Assembly: GCF_018598585.1 (NCBI RefSeq)
Contig: NZ_JAHESD010000011.1
Location: forward strand, 47,830-111,829
Source: Chryseosolibacter indicum
GTDB taxonomy: Bacteria; Bacteroidota; Bacteroidia; Cytophagales; Cyclobacteriaceae
Direction of reading: 5' to 3'
Length of the DNA: 64,000 bases
The translations under genes were made by a program, and so were the position numbers. The notes under the pieces are model-generated. The model had not been told where the DNA came from, made no database searches, and saw only the letters and a program-made list of their open reading frames with translations. Of the stretch, positions 9,674 to 18,997 are shown in pieces (the stretch's first letter is position 1; each line of letters begins with the position of its first letter).

Positions 9674-9759
9674 GCCTTGGTGGTGGAATTGGTAGACACG
9701 CAGGACTTAAAATCCTGTGGCTAGTAATAGCTGTGCGGGTTCAAGTCCCGCCCGAGGTA
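9674..9759 (+). tRNA. tRNA-Leu (anticodon TAA)
   Basis: An 86-nt class II tRNA: acceptor GCCTTGG pairs with CCGAGGT (first pair G-T), a long variable arm (TGGCTAGTAATAGCTG region), anticodon stem GCAGGA/TCCTGT with loop CTTAAAA and anticodon TAA at 9708-9710, T-loop TTCAAGT, discriminator A typical of tRNA-Leu. It decodes UUA (and UUG by wobble). CCA is not encoded. Confidence 0.97.
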
Positions 9760-10070
9760 CTTTTATCCTGTTTATTATTCTGTATTCACTGCCTGAAATC
9801 CCTATCTACAGAGCGTTACTCTAACACTACGACCATCCTGATAACGACGTCTCAAACATTCCTGCCCCTACATATGCAGCAGGAGAGCACAATAAAGCTA
9901 AGTCCAGACTGTGCGTCTATGCTTTTAATTGGCTAACACACTGATTAAAAGTGGGTAGGTAGTAACAGCCGCGCGAATCAACTTTAATTTTCCCAGTTTC
10001 TCAGAAGAAGCGTCATTAATTTCACCTGTAAGGAAGCGTTTGAAGTCTCGGTAATCGAGTCTATATCTAT
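9760..10070. other. Non-coding stretch between tRNA-Leu and the propeller gene terminator
   Basis: About 310 nt with no convincing reading frame, repeat or structured RNA. One open frame crosses from the tRNAs into it, but that is an artefact of the tRNA sequence. I see nothing I can name here. Confidence 0.5.
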
Positions 10071-10108
10071 AAAAAAGAAAAAAGTCCTGCCAGGATTAAG
10101 CAGGACTT
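10071..10108 (-). terminator. Rho-independent terminator of the beta-propeller gene
   Basis: Read on the minus strand: AAGTCCTGC (10108-10100) pairs perfectly with GCAGGACTT (10090-10082) around a 9-nt loop and runs into TTTTCTTTTTT. It is 24 nt after the stop at 10132. Confidence 0.9.
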
Positions 10109-10131
10109 CAATACGGTTAAAATAGTTTGGA

Positions 10132-11940
10132 TTATAGTCCAAAGGATGCTAATTCTGATCCCTTAGCTGTACCGTTTATTACAACGAAAAGCTGACCTGT
10201 TACCTGATCTATTTCATAAAGAGGGTCTAAAGATTTTAATACAATTTTACCTTTTTCAGCGCCTGTTGCTTTATCGACTTTAACCATTCCAATACGTTTT
10301 GTATTGCCTTCTTCAACTCTTGTCATTATATACGTCGCATCCTGAGTTGCAAAGGTCTTCTTTCTGTTTGCTATTATTTCATTAATTCCGCCTACAATTT
10401 CATCGCCTCTTTTTGAGCGCTGTATATTAACTGTGTTTGGTTTGTTAGGATCTTGTGTTGCCTCAAGATTCGATGCTGTAGCATATACTTTTCCTACAGT
10501 ACCCAATATTTTAGCTCCTGTACCAAGCGATGCAGGCTTGTAATATACTGAATAAGCTACCTTGCCTTCAGGTGTGATTAACCACATGTTCTGCGCTGAG
10601 CTCAGGAGATAACCATTGCTTAACAATTCAATATTTTGTACGTCTTCGTCACTACCTTTAAACTTGATGTCTTGTGCAACAAGTTGATAATTTAAAGATG
10701 TCATATCTACCCGATAAAGCTTTTCGTCAGAGTAAATAAGTGCGATTTTATCATCAATATAGGTTACAGGAGAAGCCTTAAGTTTAATTCTCTTTTTCCA
10801 GATCGTATCATCCCCCGTTTTAAGATCTACCATGTTTGCCTCCTCCGCATTTGCGAACAGTATACCTTTTGGGGTTAATTCAAAACTTACAACAGGCATA
10901 TCTGTTTTATATGGTCTTTTCCAGAGCTCCGCTCCTGAAAAACTGATATAATCAAATGCAGAAGTCTTCTCATCACTACTGAAAACTAAAATACCGTCAG
11001 CAGTAAACTTTAGTGTTTTAAAGGTATTGGCAAATACAACTGGCTTTTTCCAAACCGCCTTACCTGTAGTGTTATCAATTACAGTTATATCAGTTGATGT
11101 AACAACGTACATCTGATTGTCTTTGCTAGGGATGAACATTTGAAATTCTCCTGAGATTTTGAAAGGGTCTTTCCATAGTTCCTTTCCATCCGCGAGTGTC
11201 AAAGCCTTAATTTTTCTTCCGGACCCTAGATAAACTACGCTACCATCGTCAGAGAAATTGAGGCGACCTATCCCCTTTTCATTTTCATTTTCCCAAAGTA
11301 GTTTTCCGGTTTGGCCATCAAGTCTTTTCAAAATTTTATCGTCAGGAAACAATATGTTACCATCCTTATCGCTAACAGGTGAAGCATCCAAAGCTGATTT
11401 GACAGTTTGTTTCAAAGCACCCAAGCCGACGCCGGTTTTCCTGTCAGGTAAATCGAAACGCCAACGCTCTTTACCTGATTCAATATCAATTAACGCAAGA
11501 AATACTTTCTTATCTTGTTTAAGTTCAAGAAGGAGCGCTCCAAGATCGAGAAGCGGACTCTTTTCTCTTACTGTAACATTGGCTTCAAGCGTATTATAAA
11601 TGATACGACCTGAGGTGTAATCGATAATGTTTGTTTGCGTCTTTAAGCTTTTAAGTGGGTTACTGCTTTCATAAATAGCGAAGGGTGTTCCTTCAATTTC
11701 TATAAAACTTTCCTTGGTTACCTGATTGATTCCCTTCATTTCCCACAACTTCTGCTGCGAAGTGGGATCTATGGAAAGCAGTGCGTTATTTGTTGAGATT
11801 AAGAGATTTCCTGTTGGAAGGATTTTCATCCAATCAGTTTTGCTTTCAAGATCGAGTTTCCATTTTGGTTCAACATCTTGTGCTTGCGCTCTGATTAACA
11901 GAACAAACAAGAGTGACAATGACAAGAGAGTCCTTTTCAT
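10132..11940 (-). CDS. Exported PQQ-like beta-propeller repeat protein
   Basis: A 602-residue protein with a signal peptide (MKRTLLSLSLLFVLLIRAQA). The mature part is made of ~40-50-residue repeats with the pattern D-x-x-(T/S)-G-K-x-x-W, for example DGQTGKLLWE, DNTTGKAVWK, DLKTGDDTIWK and DIESGKERWR. This is the PQQ/YWTD-like eight-bladed propeller signature also seen in BamB. No PQQ ligands or catalytic domain are visible, so it is more likely a periplasmic or surface binding scaffold than a dehydrogenase. It is longer than BamB (~390) and is not a lipoprotein. It is transcribed alone, with a strong terminator after it. Confidence 0.8.
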   Translation of the reverse strand: MKRTLLSLSLLFVLLIRAQAQDVEPKWKLDLESKTDWMKILPTGNLLISTNNALLSIDPTSQQKLWEMKGINQVTKESFIEIEGTPFAIYESSNPLKSLKTQTNIIDYTSGRIIYNTLEANVTVREKSPLLDLGALLLELKQDKKVFLALIDIESGKERWRFDLPDRKTGVGLGALKQTVKSALDASPVSDKDGNILFPDDKILKRLDGQTGKLLWENENEKGIGRLNFSDDGSVVYLGSGRKIKALTLADGKELWKDPFKISGEFQMFIPSKDNQMYVVTSTDITVIDNTTGKAVWKKPVVFANTFKTLKFTADGILVFSSDEKTSAFDYISFSGAELWKRPYKTDMPVVSFELTPKGILFANAEEANMVDLKTGDDTIWKKRIKLKASPVTYIDDKIALIYSDEKLYRVDMTSLNYQLVAQDIKFKGSDEDVQNIELLSNGYLLSSAQNMWLITPEGKVAYSVYYKPASLGTGAKILGTVGKVYATASNLEATQDPNKPNTVNIQRSKRGDEIVGGINEIIANRKKTFATQDATYIMTRVEEGNTKRIGMVKVDKATGAEKGKIVLKSLDPLYEIDQVTGQLFVVINGTAKGSELASFGL

Positions 11941-12174
11941 AGTGAGGTTTGTATTTAAATTTATTACTGTAAAGTTAGCGGCTACTGGAGAGAATGGAAA
12001 CGAATCAGATTTTTGCCAAGTACAATTTTATTGAAAACGCAAACTCAGAAGTTGAGAATATTAAATTATAACAAAATGAACAGCCTGATTACGAATAGAT
12101 TAAAAGCAGCATTAGTCCTTTTTGACTAGTAAAAAACAGGTGAGATAAGCAACCATATTAAAGTAAATTCTATG

Positions 12175-12594
12175 CTAACTTTGTTGTTCGCTCATTACTT
12201 TTCTATCGAAATAGCGTTTCGCTTTGTTGTTTTTCCCGGCTAATTGATAAGTAAGACCCAGATTAATTTCGATTTCTGTAGGTTCATCCTTGCGATACTT
12301 ACGATGAGCCTTTATAGCTTTTTTGTGAAACCTGATAGATTCTTTATAATGTTCGTTAAGGGCCAAAGCAAGTGCCATTGCGAAGTATCCCTGAGCAATC
12401 TCTTGCTCACGGTGTTCTTTTTGGTATGCAGACAGTACTTCCTTAAATGTGGTCATCGCCTCTTTAGCCTTTCCTTCATTTAATTGGAAATTTATTTTCT
12501 CGTAGAGGGCAGTGGTAGGATCAAAACCAAGAAAATTTTCCTGACCAAGAGCAGCAAAGGGAAGCAGTGCGATAACCACCAATAATTTCTTCAT
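12175..12594 (-). CDS. Small exported TPR protein
   Basis: A 139-residue product with a signal peptide (MKKLLVVIALLPFAALG, cleavage near GQ) and about three helical pairs of TPR type (INFQLNEGKAKEAMTTFKEVL, GYFAMALALALNEHYKESIRFHKKAI, INLGLTYQLAGKNNKAKRYFDRKV). I chose ATG 12594 over the in-frame ATG at 12609 because MKK starts a standard signal peptide. TPR pairs bind peptides or other proteins; no partner can be named. It stands between the M20 amidohydrolase and the propeller gene on the same strand, with gaps of 158 and 234 nt. Confidence 0.75.
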   Translation of the reverse strand: MKKLLVVIALLPFAALGQENFLGFDPTTALYEKINFQLNEGKAKEAMTTFKEVLSAYQKEHREQEIAQGYFAMALALALNEHYKESIRFHKKAIKAHRKYRKDEPTEIEINLGLTYQLAGKNNKAKRYFDRKVMSEQQS

Positions 12595-12752
12595 ACAATC
12601 ATTATTCAATCCTTAAAGCAAAAGACAAGACTCACGCCTGCTTCAGTACTAGCTCTAACCAGCTGCTTAAAGTTAAGAATGTAGAAATTGTGGTGGTTAT
12701 AGCGAGAATATACCTCAAATTGAAAGCAACGCTAACTCTACATTCCTTCTTA

Positions 12753-14060
12753 TTATTTCTTCTGTTGTAGATACATATAGTCCAATGTTACATTAAGCAT
12801 AGTTTTTAATCCTGTTAGCAAGCTTCTTTCATCCATCATAAAATCAGGTGTATGATGGGATGGAGCTGTAGCAAGATCAATTTCAGGAGGGCAAGCGCCT
12901 ACAAAGAAGAAGAACCCTGGTACTTTTTTCTGATAAAAGGCAAAATCTTCAGCTCCGGTTTGAGCTGCAACTCTTACCGCATTTTGTTCGCCTACGGCAC
13001 GCTTTATACTCGCTTCAACTTTTTCTGTTACTCCGGCGTCGTTAAATGTAACAGGTGTCTTACGTTCAATAATCACCTCCGCACGTGCACCTGCACTTTC
13101 GGCAATTTTTGTTGCCGTTAGTTTAATCTTTTCATGAACCTGCTTCTGCATTTCATCATCTAAAGTTCTAATAGTACCCGCCATTTCCGCATACTCGGGA
13201 ATTATATTTTCACGAATACCTGCATTGATTCTCCCTACAGTTACTACGGCTGCTTCTTTAGTCAATTCCATCTGTCTGCTTACTATAGTTTGCAACCCGT
13301 TGATAATTTGGGCAGAGACAACTATAGGGTCGACGCCCATCCAAGGCGCTGCTCCGTGTGCTTGCTTTCCGTAAACTTTTATTGTAAACCAGTCAGAAGC
13401 AGCCATTAGGCCCAACGGTCTATATTCAATTTTTCCCAACGGACTTATTGACCTAACATGTAATCCAAAAATCACGTCAACCTTTGGGTTTTCAAGCACA
13501 CCCTCTTTTACCATAAGATCTGCTCCGCCTTCTTCACCTGCTGGGGGACCCTCCTCAGCCGGCTGAAAAATGAATTTAACCGTGCCTCGAAGTTCATTTT
13601 TATTCTTTGCCAATACCTCTGCAACACCCATTAAAATGGCCACGTGTGCATCATGTCCGCATGCATGCATCACTCCAGTTTCCTGACCGTTAAATATTGT
13701 TTTCTCTTTTGATGCAAAAGCAAGACTATTTCTTTCAGTTACAGGCAGCGCATCCATATCAGCACGTAGTGCTATTACAGGACCAGGTTTTGATCCCTTT
13801 AAAATGCCTACTACTCCAGTTTTAGCAACACCTGTAGTTACCGCAATGCCCAGAGATTTTAAATGCTCAGCTACTTTAGCAGATGTTTTTACTTCACGAT
13901 TTGATAGCTCAGGATATTGATGAAAGTGCCTTCTCCATTCGATGACTTTTGGCTCAAGTTCTTTTGCCATCTGCTCGGCTTTATTGATAAGTTTGGATGG
14001 CGCCTGAGCATAGGCAACAAGGCTAAAAAGACTTAAAAGGATACAAAAAACTTTCTTCAT
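12753..14060 (-). CDS. Exported M20-family amidohydrolase (N-acyl amino acid/hippurate hydrolase type)
   Basis: A 435-residue M20D-type metallo-amidohydrolase that cleaves the amide bond of N-acyl amino acids or similar compounds. It has a signal peptide (MKKVFCILLSLFSLVAYAQ), so it acts outside the cytoplasm. Metal-site motifs in order: RADMDALPV (~residue 97), MHACGHDAH (~132), the catalytic PAEEGPPAGEEGGA (~166), FGLHVRS (~195) and the late ligand region TGAEDFAFY (~370). The lid domain with WFTIKVYGKQAHGAAPWMGVDPI is intact. The physiological substrate is not determinable from sequence. The Rieske gene is divergent, 68 nt away. Confidence 0.93.
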   Translation of the reverse strand: MKKVFCILLSLFSLVAYAQAPSKLINKAEQMAKELEPKVIEWRRHFHQYPELSNREVKTSAKVAEHLKSLGIAVTTGVAKTGVVGILKGSKPGPVIALRADMDALPVTERNSLAFASKEKTIFNGQETGVMHACGHDAHVAILMGVAEVLAKNKNELRGTVKFIFQPAEEGPPAGEEGGADLMVKEGVLENPKVDVIFGLHVRSISPLGKIEYRPLGLMAASDWFTIKVYGKQAHGAAPWMGVDPIVVSAQIINGLQTIVSRQMELTKEAAVVTVGRINAGIRENIIPEYAEMAGTIRTLDDEMQKQVHEKIKLTATKIAESAGARAEVIIERKTPVTFNDAGVTEKVEASIKRAVGEQNAVRVAAQTGAEDFAFYQKKVPGFFFFVGACPPEIDLATAPSHHTPDFMMDERSLLTGLKTMLNVTLDYMYLQQKK

Positions 14061-14128
14061 AGTTAAGCTTTAATGAAATTTGACGGCAAACAATATAGGT
14101 ATTATCACTAATTGCAGCAATCCGATCT

Positions 14129-14449
14129 ATGGAATGGATTAAAATATTTGGTAACAAAAGCGAGGCAGATCATCGAATAATGAATGATAAACCACAACTG
14201 ATCATTATAGATGGCAAAAGGATTTGTCTTGTTCGTCATAAAGATGAGTATGCTGCAGTTCAGGATGACTGCTCGCACAACGGCGAGTCGCTAAGTAAGG
14301 GTATCGTGAATTACCTTGGCGAGATAATTTGTCCGTGGCATAATTACTGTTTTGAACTAAAAGGAGGAAAAGAGATTAAGGGAAGATCGCCCGACCTTAA
14401 AACTTTTCCTGTCAAAGCAGATGACACCGGCTTTTTTATTGGAATATAA
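14129..14449 (+). CDS. Rieske [2Fe-2S] ferredoxin-like protein
   Basis: A 106-residue single-domain Rieske protein. The cluster ligands are visible as C-S-H (CSHNGES, ~residue 51) and C-P-W-H (CPWHNYCFEL, ~72), matching CxH...CxxH. There is no signal peptide or membrane segment, so it is a soluble cytoplasmic electron carrier of the NirD/dioxygenase-ferredoxin type. No oxygenase or reductase gene is adjacent. The following gene is co-directional and its start region touches the end of this one. Confidence 0.9.
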   Translation: MEWIKIFGNKSEADHRIMNDKPQLIIIDGKRICLVRHKDEYAAVQDDCSHNGESLSKGIVNYLGEIICPWHNYCFELKGGKEIKGRSPDLKTFPVKADDTGFFIGI

Positions 14450-14495
14450 AATACATTGTTACATCTTTCGTTTGTTTCAAAGAACACATACATCT

Positions 14496-15479
14496 GTGAA
14501 GTTATTTTCAATTGTTCTCATATTTGCTTCCCTTAATGCTTTTGCACAGTTACCTACCACTGAACAGCAATTTCTTTCACGACTAAAACCAGGTGGCCCT
14601 CTACCAGAAAAACTACTCATGACAAAGAGTGTCGTTTTTTATCCGTATGAGATGACCACCAAAGAGCTTGAGAGTATTCAAAGATCGTTTCAAAGAACCG
14701 GAATTGATGCCGTAGTGTATTATGAAAACGACTTGGTATCAGCAGGACGTGATGTTTCTGTTAACCTGGCCGAGTACCTTAACAGCAGAGAAATTGCTAA
14801 TTTAATTTATCTTCAAAAGGAAGGGGAATACATAATCTACATTACTGAATACAACAAAAAGGCTAATCTGGTTGAGCAGGATCAGGCTACTTTCATCGCA
14901 AAAAATACTGCACTAGATGCACTATTGCAATCCATATACATAGCGGCTGTTAACGGATTAAAGTCAGAAAATTTCCTTATCAACGATTATCCTGAACTTG
15001 GCAACACTGTTAAAGCAATTGATGGAAGAAGAAATGAATTCTTTGCTATTGATCTAAAAGTTGACCCACTTGCTGTTCCAAAGTTCGGAGATGAAGCAAT
15101 GGACAAAGAGCTCGAAGAAATAATGAAGCAATATCCTTTTAAATACCAGCTTACTGAGGCAAATCTTTCCGAAGTTGAATTAAGAAAAAAAGGGTTTCTT
15201 TATGTACTTAGGTTTGTTTGCTCAAGAAATAAAGTAGCGAGCAATGTGCTTGAGTATCCAATGAGCAAATCGCAAAACGCAATTGTTTCAATGACCTACA
15301 ACGGGGGCGCGCCAGAGATTAAAAACATAAGCGCCGATGCAGCTGTTTACAAATTCTACTTCAAGCACCTGGAGTCAAGAAACGTTTTTTTAGGAACAAA
15401 ATGGGATGCAGACACCAGCTGGCAGCAGGCATTGATTAATCAGATAAGAGGTTTTAGAATGGAATTTAAGATTCAATGA
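14496..15479 (+). CDS. Exported protein of unknown function
   Basis: A product of about 327 residues with a signal peptide (VKLFSIVLIFASLNAFAQ). I placed the start at GTG 14496, where the signal peptide begins; an in-frame ATG at 14421 would add 25 residues and overlap the Rieske gene by 29 nt. The mature protein is mixed alpha/beta with no membrane segment. Features include GGPLPEKLLMTKSVVFY near the N-terminus and an EIANLIYLQKEGEYIIYITEYN strand pair. I do not recognise the family. Its position directly after the Rieske gene suggests co-transcription, not a shared function. Confidence 0.7.
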   Translation: MKLFSIVLIFASLNAFAQLPTTEQQFLSRLKPGGPLPEKLLMTKSVVFYPYEMTTKELESIQRSFQRTGIDAVVYYENDLVSAGRDVSVNLAEYLNSREIANLIYLQKEGEYIIYITEYNKKANLVEQDQATFIAKNTALDALLQSIYIAAVNGLKSENFLINDYPELGNTVKAIDGRRNEFFAIDLKVDPLAVPKFGDEAMDKELEEIMKQYPFKYQLTEANLSEVELRKKGFLYVLRFVCSRNKVASNVLEYPMSKSQNAIVSMTYNGGAPEIKNISADAAVYKFYFKHLESRNVFLGTKWDADTSWQQALINQIRGFRMEFKIQ

Positions 15480-15554
15480 TCAGTGTAAGAAGTTAGCTTA
15501 TAATGCTCTTTAAGCATTAATGGATAGTGGTACATTCGTTACCAAATCTTTACC

Positions 15555-16163
15555 ATGAAGCAGCTTTTACTCTCCCTTACATTGTTCTCTCTTTTATTAA
15601 CTATTAGCATACAGTCAAATGCCAAAGCCAAGCAATGGCACGAGGGTACAGTGGTATTTCACTCCGGAGACACAATCAATTGTAAACTACGTTTTACCCG
15701 AATAGCCTCCGAAGGTTTAATTCAGGTTCTGCAAAACCACCAAATAAGGATTTTTACTGTAAAAGATGTCAGCAGCTTTTCTTATTTCGACAAGAAACAA
15801 AACAGAACAAGGACATTCTTCTCATTACCCATACAGCCGGATCTGGTGAGCAGAAAACATGAAGTTTTCCTTGAGCACATTTATAGCAGCGACAAATTCT
15901 GCATTCTGAATTATAAGACACTGGGTTATAAAGAAACATCACTCTTCAATCCTTTTCAAAAGAAAAGGGTTGTCAATAAGCCTTATGTGTTTAGTAACGC
16001 GACAGGTGATATTCTCCCTATGTCTCGCGAAAATGTCTTATTGCTTATGCAGGAGAAAAAAAAGAACATCATTAGTTACTTAAATACCAACAACATTAAG
16101 CTCAAGTCACTCCCCGATTTCATTGACCTTCTCGAATACCATCAGTCTATTACTCAGATGTAA
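15555..16163 (+). CDS. Exported protein of unknown function
   Basis: A 202-residue product with a signal peptide (MKQLLLSLTLFSLLLTISIQSNA, cleavage before KAKQW). The mature part begins with a short beta domain (GTVVFHSGDTINCKLRFTR, then RIFTVKDVSSFSYFD), a pattern seen in many unnamed Bacteroidota exported proteins in which a small barrel converts a stored value. The C-terminus is helical (ENVLLLMQEKKKNIISYLNTN). No catalytic motif is visible. It lies 75 nt downstream of another unknown exported protein and may share its transcript. Confidence 0.7.
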   Translation: MKQLLLSLTLFSLLLTISIQSNAKAKQWHEGTVVFHSGDTINCKLRFTRIASEGLIQVLQNHQIRIFTVKDVSSFSYFDKKQNRTRTFFSLPIQPDLVSRKHEVFLEHIYSSDKFCILNYKTLGYKETSLFNPFQKKRVVNKPYVFSNATGDILPMSRENVLLLMQEKKKNIISYLNTNNIKLKSLPDFIDLLEYHQSITQM

Positions 16164-16234
16164 GTACACATTGCTTTTCCTACTGACATAGGGTTGTCAA
16201 CAGATTGCACTTTCTTTGCTGTGCTTTTACAGTG

Positions 16235-16633
16235 ATGAAAGACGTTGAAGACTTTATTGCAGAATTACCGATTGATGAAAAGTTGATCTTGCAGCAATTA
16301 AGATCAATTCTTTTCCAAATTGAACCGCGTTTCCAAGAGAGGCTTTCGTATGGTGTTCCGTATTATTACAGGAAAAGAAGAGTTTGCTTCTTGTGGCCTG
16401 TATCTGCACCTCTGGCTCCTAAAGTAGCAGGAGATGTTAAAGTTTTGCTGGGTTTCTGTTATGGCAGCAAGCTTTCTAATGCTCACGGCCTGCTTCAAAA
16501 ACAAAATCGAAAGCACGTTTACATAATACCATTTTCTCGTTTGTCTTCAATTAATCAACAGATTGTGCAAGAACACATCATTGAGGCTATTCTTATTGAT
16601 AACGAACTTCATAAATCTAACACCTTAAAATAA
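16235..16633 (+). CDS. DUF1801/YdhG-like small protein
   Basis: A 132-residue protein starting MKDVEDFIAELPIDEKLILQQLRSIL. The opening helices, then ERLSYGVPYYYRKRRVCFLWPVS and the late GSKLSNAHGLLQKQN region, fit the DUF1801 fold (frataxin-like, sometimes called YdhG/YdeI). I chose ATG 16235; the frame opens 30 nt earlier but the extra residues (HFLCCAFTV) do not fit the family. The stop is 2 nt before the AlkC-like gene, so the two are probably translationally linked. The molecular role of the family is not established. Confidence 0.75.
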   Translation: MKDVEDFIAELPIDEKLILQQLRSILFQIEPRFQERLSYGVPYYYRKRRVCFLWPVSAPLAPKVAGDVKVLLGFCYGSKLSNAHGLLQKQNRKHVYIIPFSRLSSINQQIVQEHIIEAILIDNELHKSNTLK

Positions 16634-16635
16634 CC

Positions 16636-17739
16636 ATGGCCGAACCTTTGAAATACATGTACAATCCCCATTTCTTCGAAACGCTTTGCCCTGTTATCAA
16701 GAAGGTTATTCCTGATTTTAACTGCAACGAATTTATATTTGGAATTTTTAACACTACCTGGCCTGACCTGGAATTAAAACAGCGTGTAAGACATATCGCT
16801 GTAACGCTTCATCACTTCCTTCCTGAAGACTTCAAGAAAGCGGCAAAGATTCTTGTTAACCTTTCTAAGGCATTGCGTGAAGGAGCTTTCAGAGAACAAA
16901 GCTTTCAGGCAATTTTTCTCGCTGATTATATTGAAGTGCATGGTTTAAATCATCCCCAAGAATCACTTGATGCAATGGAAGAAATTACGAAGCTTGTAAG
17001 TGCTGAGTTTGCAATCCGTCATTTTATTATCAGGTACCCAGAAAAGACCATGGAGAGAATGTTGCAATGGTCTAAAAATGAACATCCAAGTGTCAGGCGT
17101 CTCTCCAGTGAGGGTTGCCGGCCACGTTTACCGTGGGCTATTGCTTTACAGGATTTTAAAAAAGATCCAACGCCAATCCTACCCATACTTGAAAACTTAA
17201 AGCAAGACACGTCAGATTATGTTCGGAGAAGTGTTGCTAATAATTTAAATGACATTGCTAAAGACCACCCCGAAGTAGTGCTTGAAATTGTAAAGAGGTG
17301 GCAAGGCACTCACCCTGATACTGATAAAATCATCAAACATGGATGTAGAACTCTTTTAAAAAAAGGTCATATTAATGCCTTGGTACTACATGGCTTTAAT
17401 CCAAAGTACAAAGCGGACATTAAGTCTTTAAACCTTAGTAAAAAGAAAGTAAAAATTGGCGATACATTAGATTTCGGATTTGATTTTACCAACAAGGAAA
17501 AGCAAACATCTAATTTCCGATTAGAATATACAATTGACTTTGTAACAAGTTCCGGCAAAAGGTCGCCGAAGATATTTAAGATTGCAGAAAATAGTTTTGA
17601 ACCAGGAAAGACTGTTACAATCAGAAGAAAACAATCATTTAAAGACTTAACCACACGAAGGCATTTTAAAGGAAAACACATGCTTTCAATTGTTGCCAAT
17701 GGTAAAAAACTTGCTTCTGCTGAATTTATGATTTGCTGA
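16636..17739 (+). CDS. AlkC-like DNA alkylation repair glycosylase (HEAT repeats + Ig-like domain)
   Basis: A 367-residue protein with a HEAT-like repeat domain (~1-240) of the DNA alkylation repair family, including the conserved SVRRLSSEGCRPRLPWA stretch (~153). After this comes a ~120-residue beta-rich domain (KADIKSLNLSKKKVKIGDTLDF...KGKHMLSIVANGKKLASAEF) that reads as an Ig-like fold. HEAT plus C-terminal Ig-like domain is the arrangement described for AlkC, a non-base-flipping glycosylase that removes cationic alkylated bases such as 3-methyladenine and 3-methylcytosine. That specific assignment is inference from architecture; AlkD-like function is the alternative. It is packed 2 nt after the DUF1801 gene and 37 nt before DUF763. 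Confidence 0.85.
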   Translation: MAEPLKYMYNPHFFETLCPVIKKVIPDFNCNEFIFGIFNTTWPDLELKQRVRHIAVTLHHFLPEDFKKAAKILVNLSKALREGAFREQSFQAIFLADYIEVHGLNHPQESLDAMEEITKLVSAEFAIRHFIIRYPEKTMERMLQWSKNEHPSVRRLSSEGCRPRLPWAIALQDFKKDPTPILPILENLKQDTSDYVRRSVANNLNDIAKDHPEVVLEIVKRWQGTHPDTDKIIKHGCRTLLKKGHINALVLHGFNPKYKADIKSLNLSKKKVKIGDTLDFGFDFTNKEKQTSNFRLEYTIDFVTSSGKRSPKIFKIAENSFEPGKTVTIRRKQSFKDLTTRRHFKGKHMLSIVANGKKLASAEFMIC

Positions 17740-17776
17740 TATAGTTTAATGTTCAGTACCTTGAACATTCAAACTT

Positions 17777-18988
17777 ATGGCACGAACTGGTTACGCAGAT
17801 CTTCCCCTACACTATGGCCGTGTACCACAATGGTTGGCAGAACGAATGTCGCTGCTGGGAGGGGCTGTAGTTGAAGCCATTATTTTAGAATACGGAAAAT
17901 CGGAAGTACTTAAGCGGCTGAGCGATCCATTATGGTTTCAGTCGTTCGGATGCGTTCTTGGAATGGATTGGCATTCATCTGGTATTACCACCTCTGTAAT
18001 GGGTGCCTTAAAGAAGGCTGTCAATCCAAGAGCAAAAGATCTCGGCATCTACATCTGTGGTGGCAGAGGCAAGCACTCCAGACAAACCCCCAACGAACTT
18101 CTGGCTGTGGCTAGTAAAACAGGCCTTGACGGAGAGTTACTTGTACGATCAAGTAAACTTGCAGCCAAAGTAGATAACACATCAATACAAGATGGCTTTC
18201 AGTTATATCTTCATAACTTCATTGTTACTAATGAAGGGGAGTGGTCTATCGTTCAGCAAGGGTTAAACGACTCTTCAGGCATGGCAAGAAGATATCATTG
18301 GCATTCAACACAATTTCAATCTTACTTAAATTCTCCTCACGTTGGTGTTACAGGAGAAAACCAGGGGTTAATATTGAACCTCGCGCATCAGGAGGCTAGT
18401 ACCACTAGGGATGCCATTGTAAAACTTGGAGAAGAGAATCCTGATAAGATGATCTCAGAAATCAGGAAGATTGTTTTACCAAGACATCATGAAGTAATGG
18501 CAAGTGATGTTAATATGAAAAGATTAGGCGCTATCTTAACGCTTGCGCATGAAAGACATCTTACAGATTTTGAATCAATGCTCATGCTTGAAGGCGTTGG
18601 ACCTCGGGCTATTCAATCTCTTACCTTAGTAAGTGAAGTAATTTATGGATCACCTACAAGGTTTAATGATCCCGCTCGATTTTCATTTGCCCATGGTGGC
18701 AAAGATGGTCATCCTTTTCCGGTGCCATTGAAGGTTTATGATGAAACCATCAACGTTCTAAAAACATCAATTGAAAAGGCGAAGATTGGTAATAGTGAGA
18801 AACAAAAAGCAATCAAAGATCTATCCACCATGGCTATGCGCTTGGAAAAGAATTTCCAACCAAAACCCTTTCTTGATGATATCATTCAGCGCGAACGCGA
18901 AGAGTCTCATAAACATGGAGGAATGACAGTATTTGGAAAAGCCCAACCTCCTAAAAAAGATAAACCGCAGCAATTAAATTTATTCTAA
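17777..18988 (+). CDS. DUF763-family protein
   Basis: A 403-residue protein matching the DUF763 pattern as I know it: N-terminal RTGYADLPLHYGRVPQWLAERM, then GGRGKHSRQTPNEL (~95), YLHNFIVT and MARRYHWHSTQFQSYLNSPH (~175). A helix-hairpin-helix-like motif, ESMLMLEGVGPRAIQSL (~273), suggests contact with nucleic acid, followed by FAHGGKDGHPFPVP, rich in conserved H, G and D. The C-terminus ends QQLNLF, which resembles a sliding-clamp-binding peptide (inference). DUF763 is best known from archaea and thermophiles and has no established function. The AlkC-like gene 37 nt upstream supports a role in DNA metabolism. Confidence 0.85.
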   Translation: MARTGYADLPLHYGRVPQWLAERMSLLGGAVVEAIILEYGKSEVLKRLSDPLWFQSFGCVLGMDWHSSGITTSVMGALKKAVNPRAKDLGIYICGGRGKHSRQTPNELLAVASKTGLDGELLVRSSKLAAKVDNTSIQDGFQLYLHNFIVTNEGEWSIVQQGLNDSSGMARRYHWHSTQFQSYLNSPHVGVTGENQGLILNLAHQEASTTRDAIVKLGEENPDKMISEIRKIVLPRHHEVMASDVNMKRLGAILTLAHERHLTDFESMLMLEGVGPRAIQSLTLVSEVIYGSPTRFNDPARFSFAHGGKDGHPFPVPLKVYDETINVLKTSIEKAKIGNSEKQKAIKDLSTMAMRLEKNFQPKPFLDDIIQREREESHKHGGMTVFGKAQPPKKDKPQQLNLF

Positions 18989-18997
18989 CGCGAAAAA

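Noticed and set aside
14421..14495. Upstream ATG extension of the unknown exported protein
   Set aside because: It would overlap the Rieske gene and bury the signal peptide behind 25 residues; GTG 14496 fits better.
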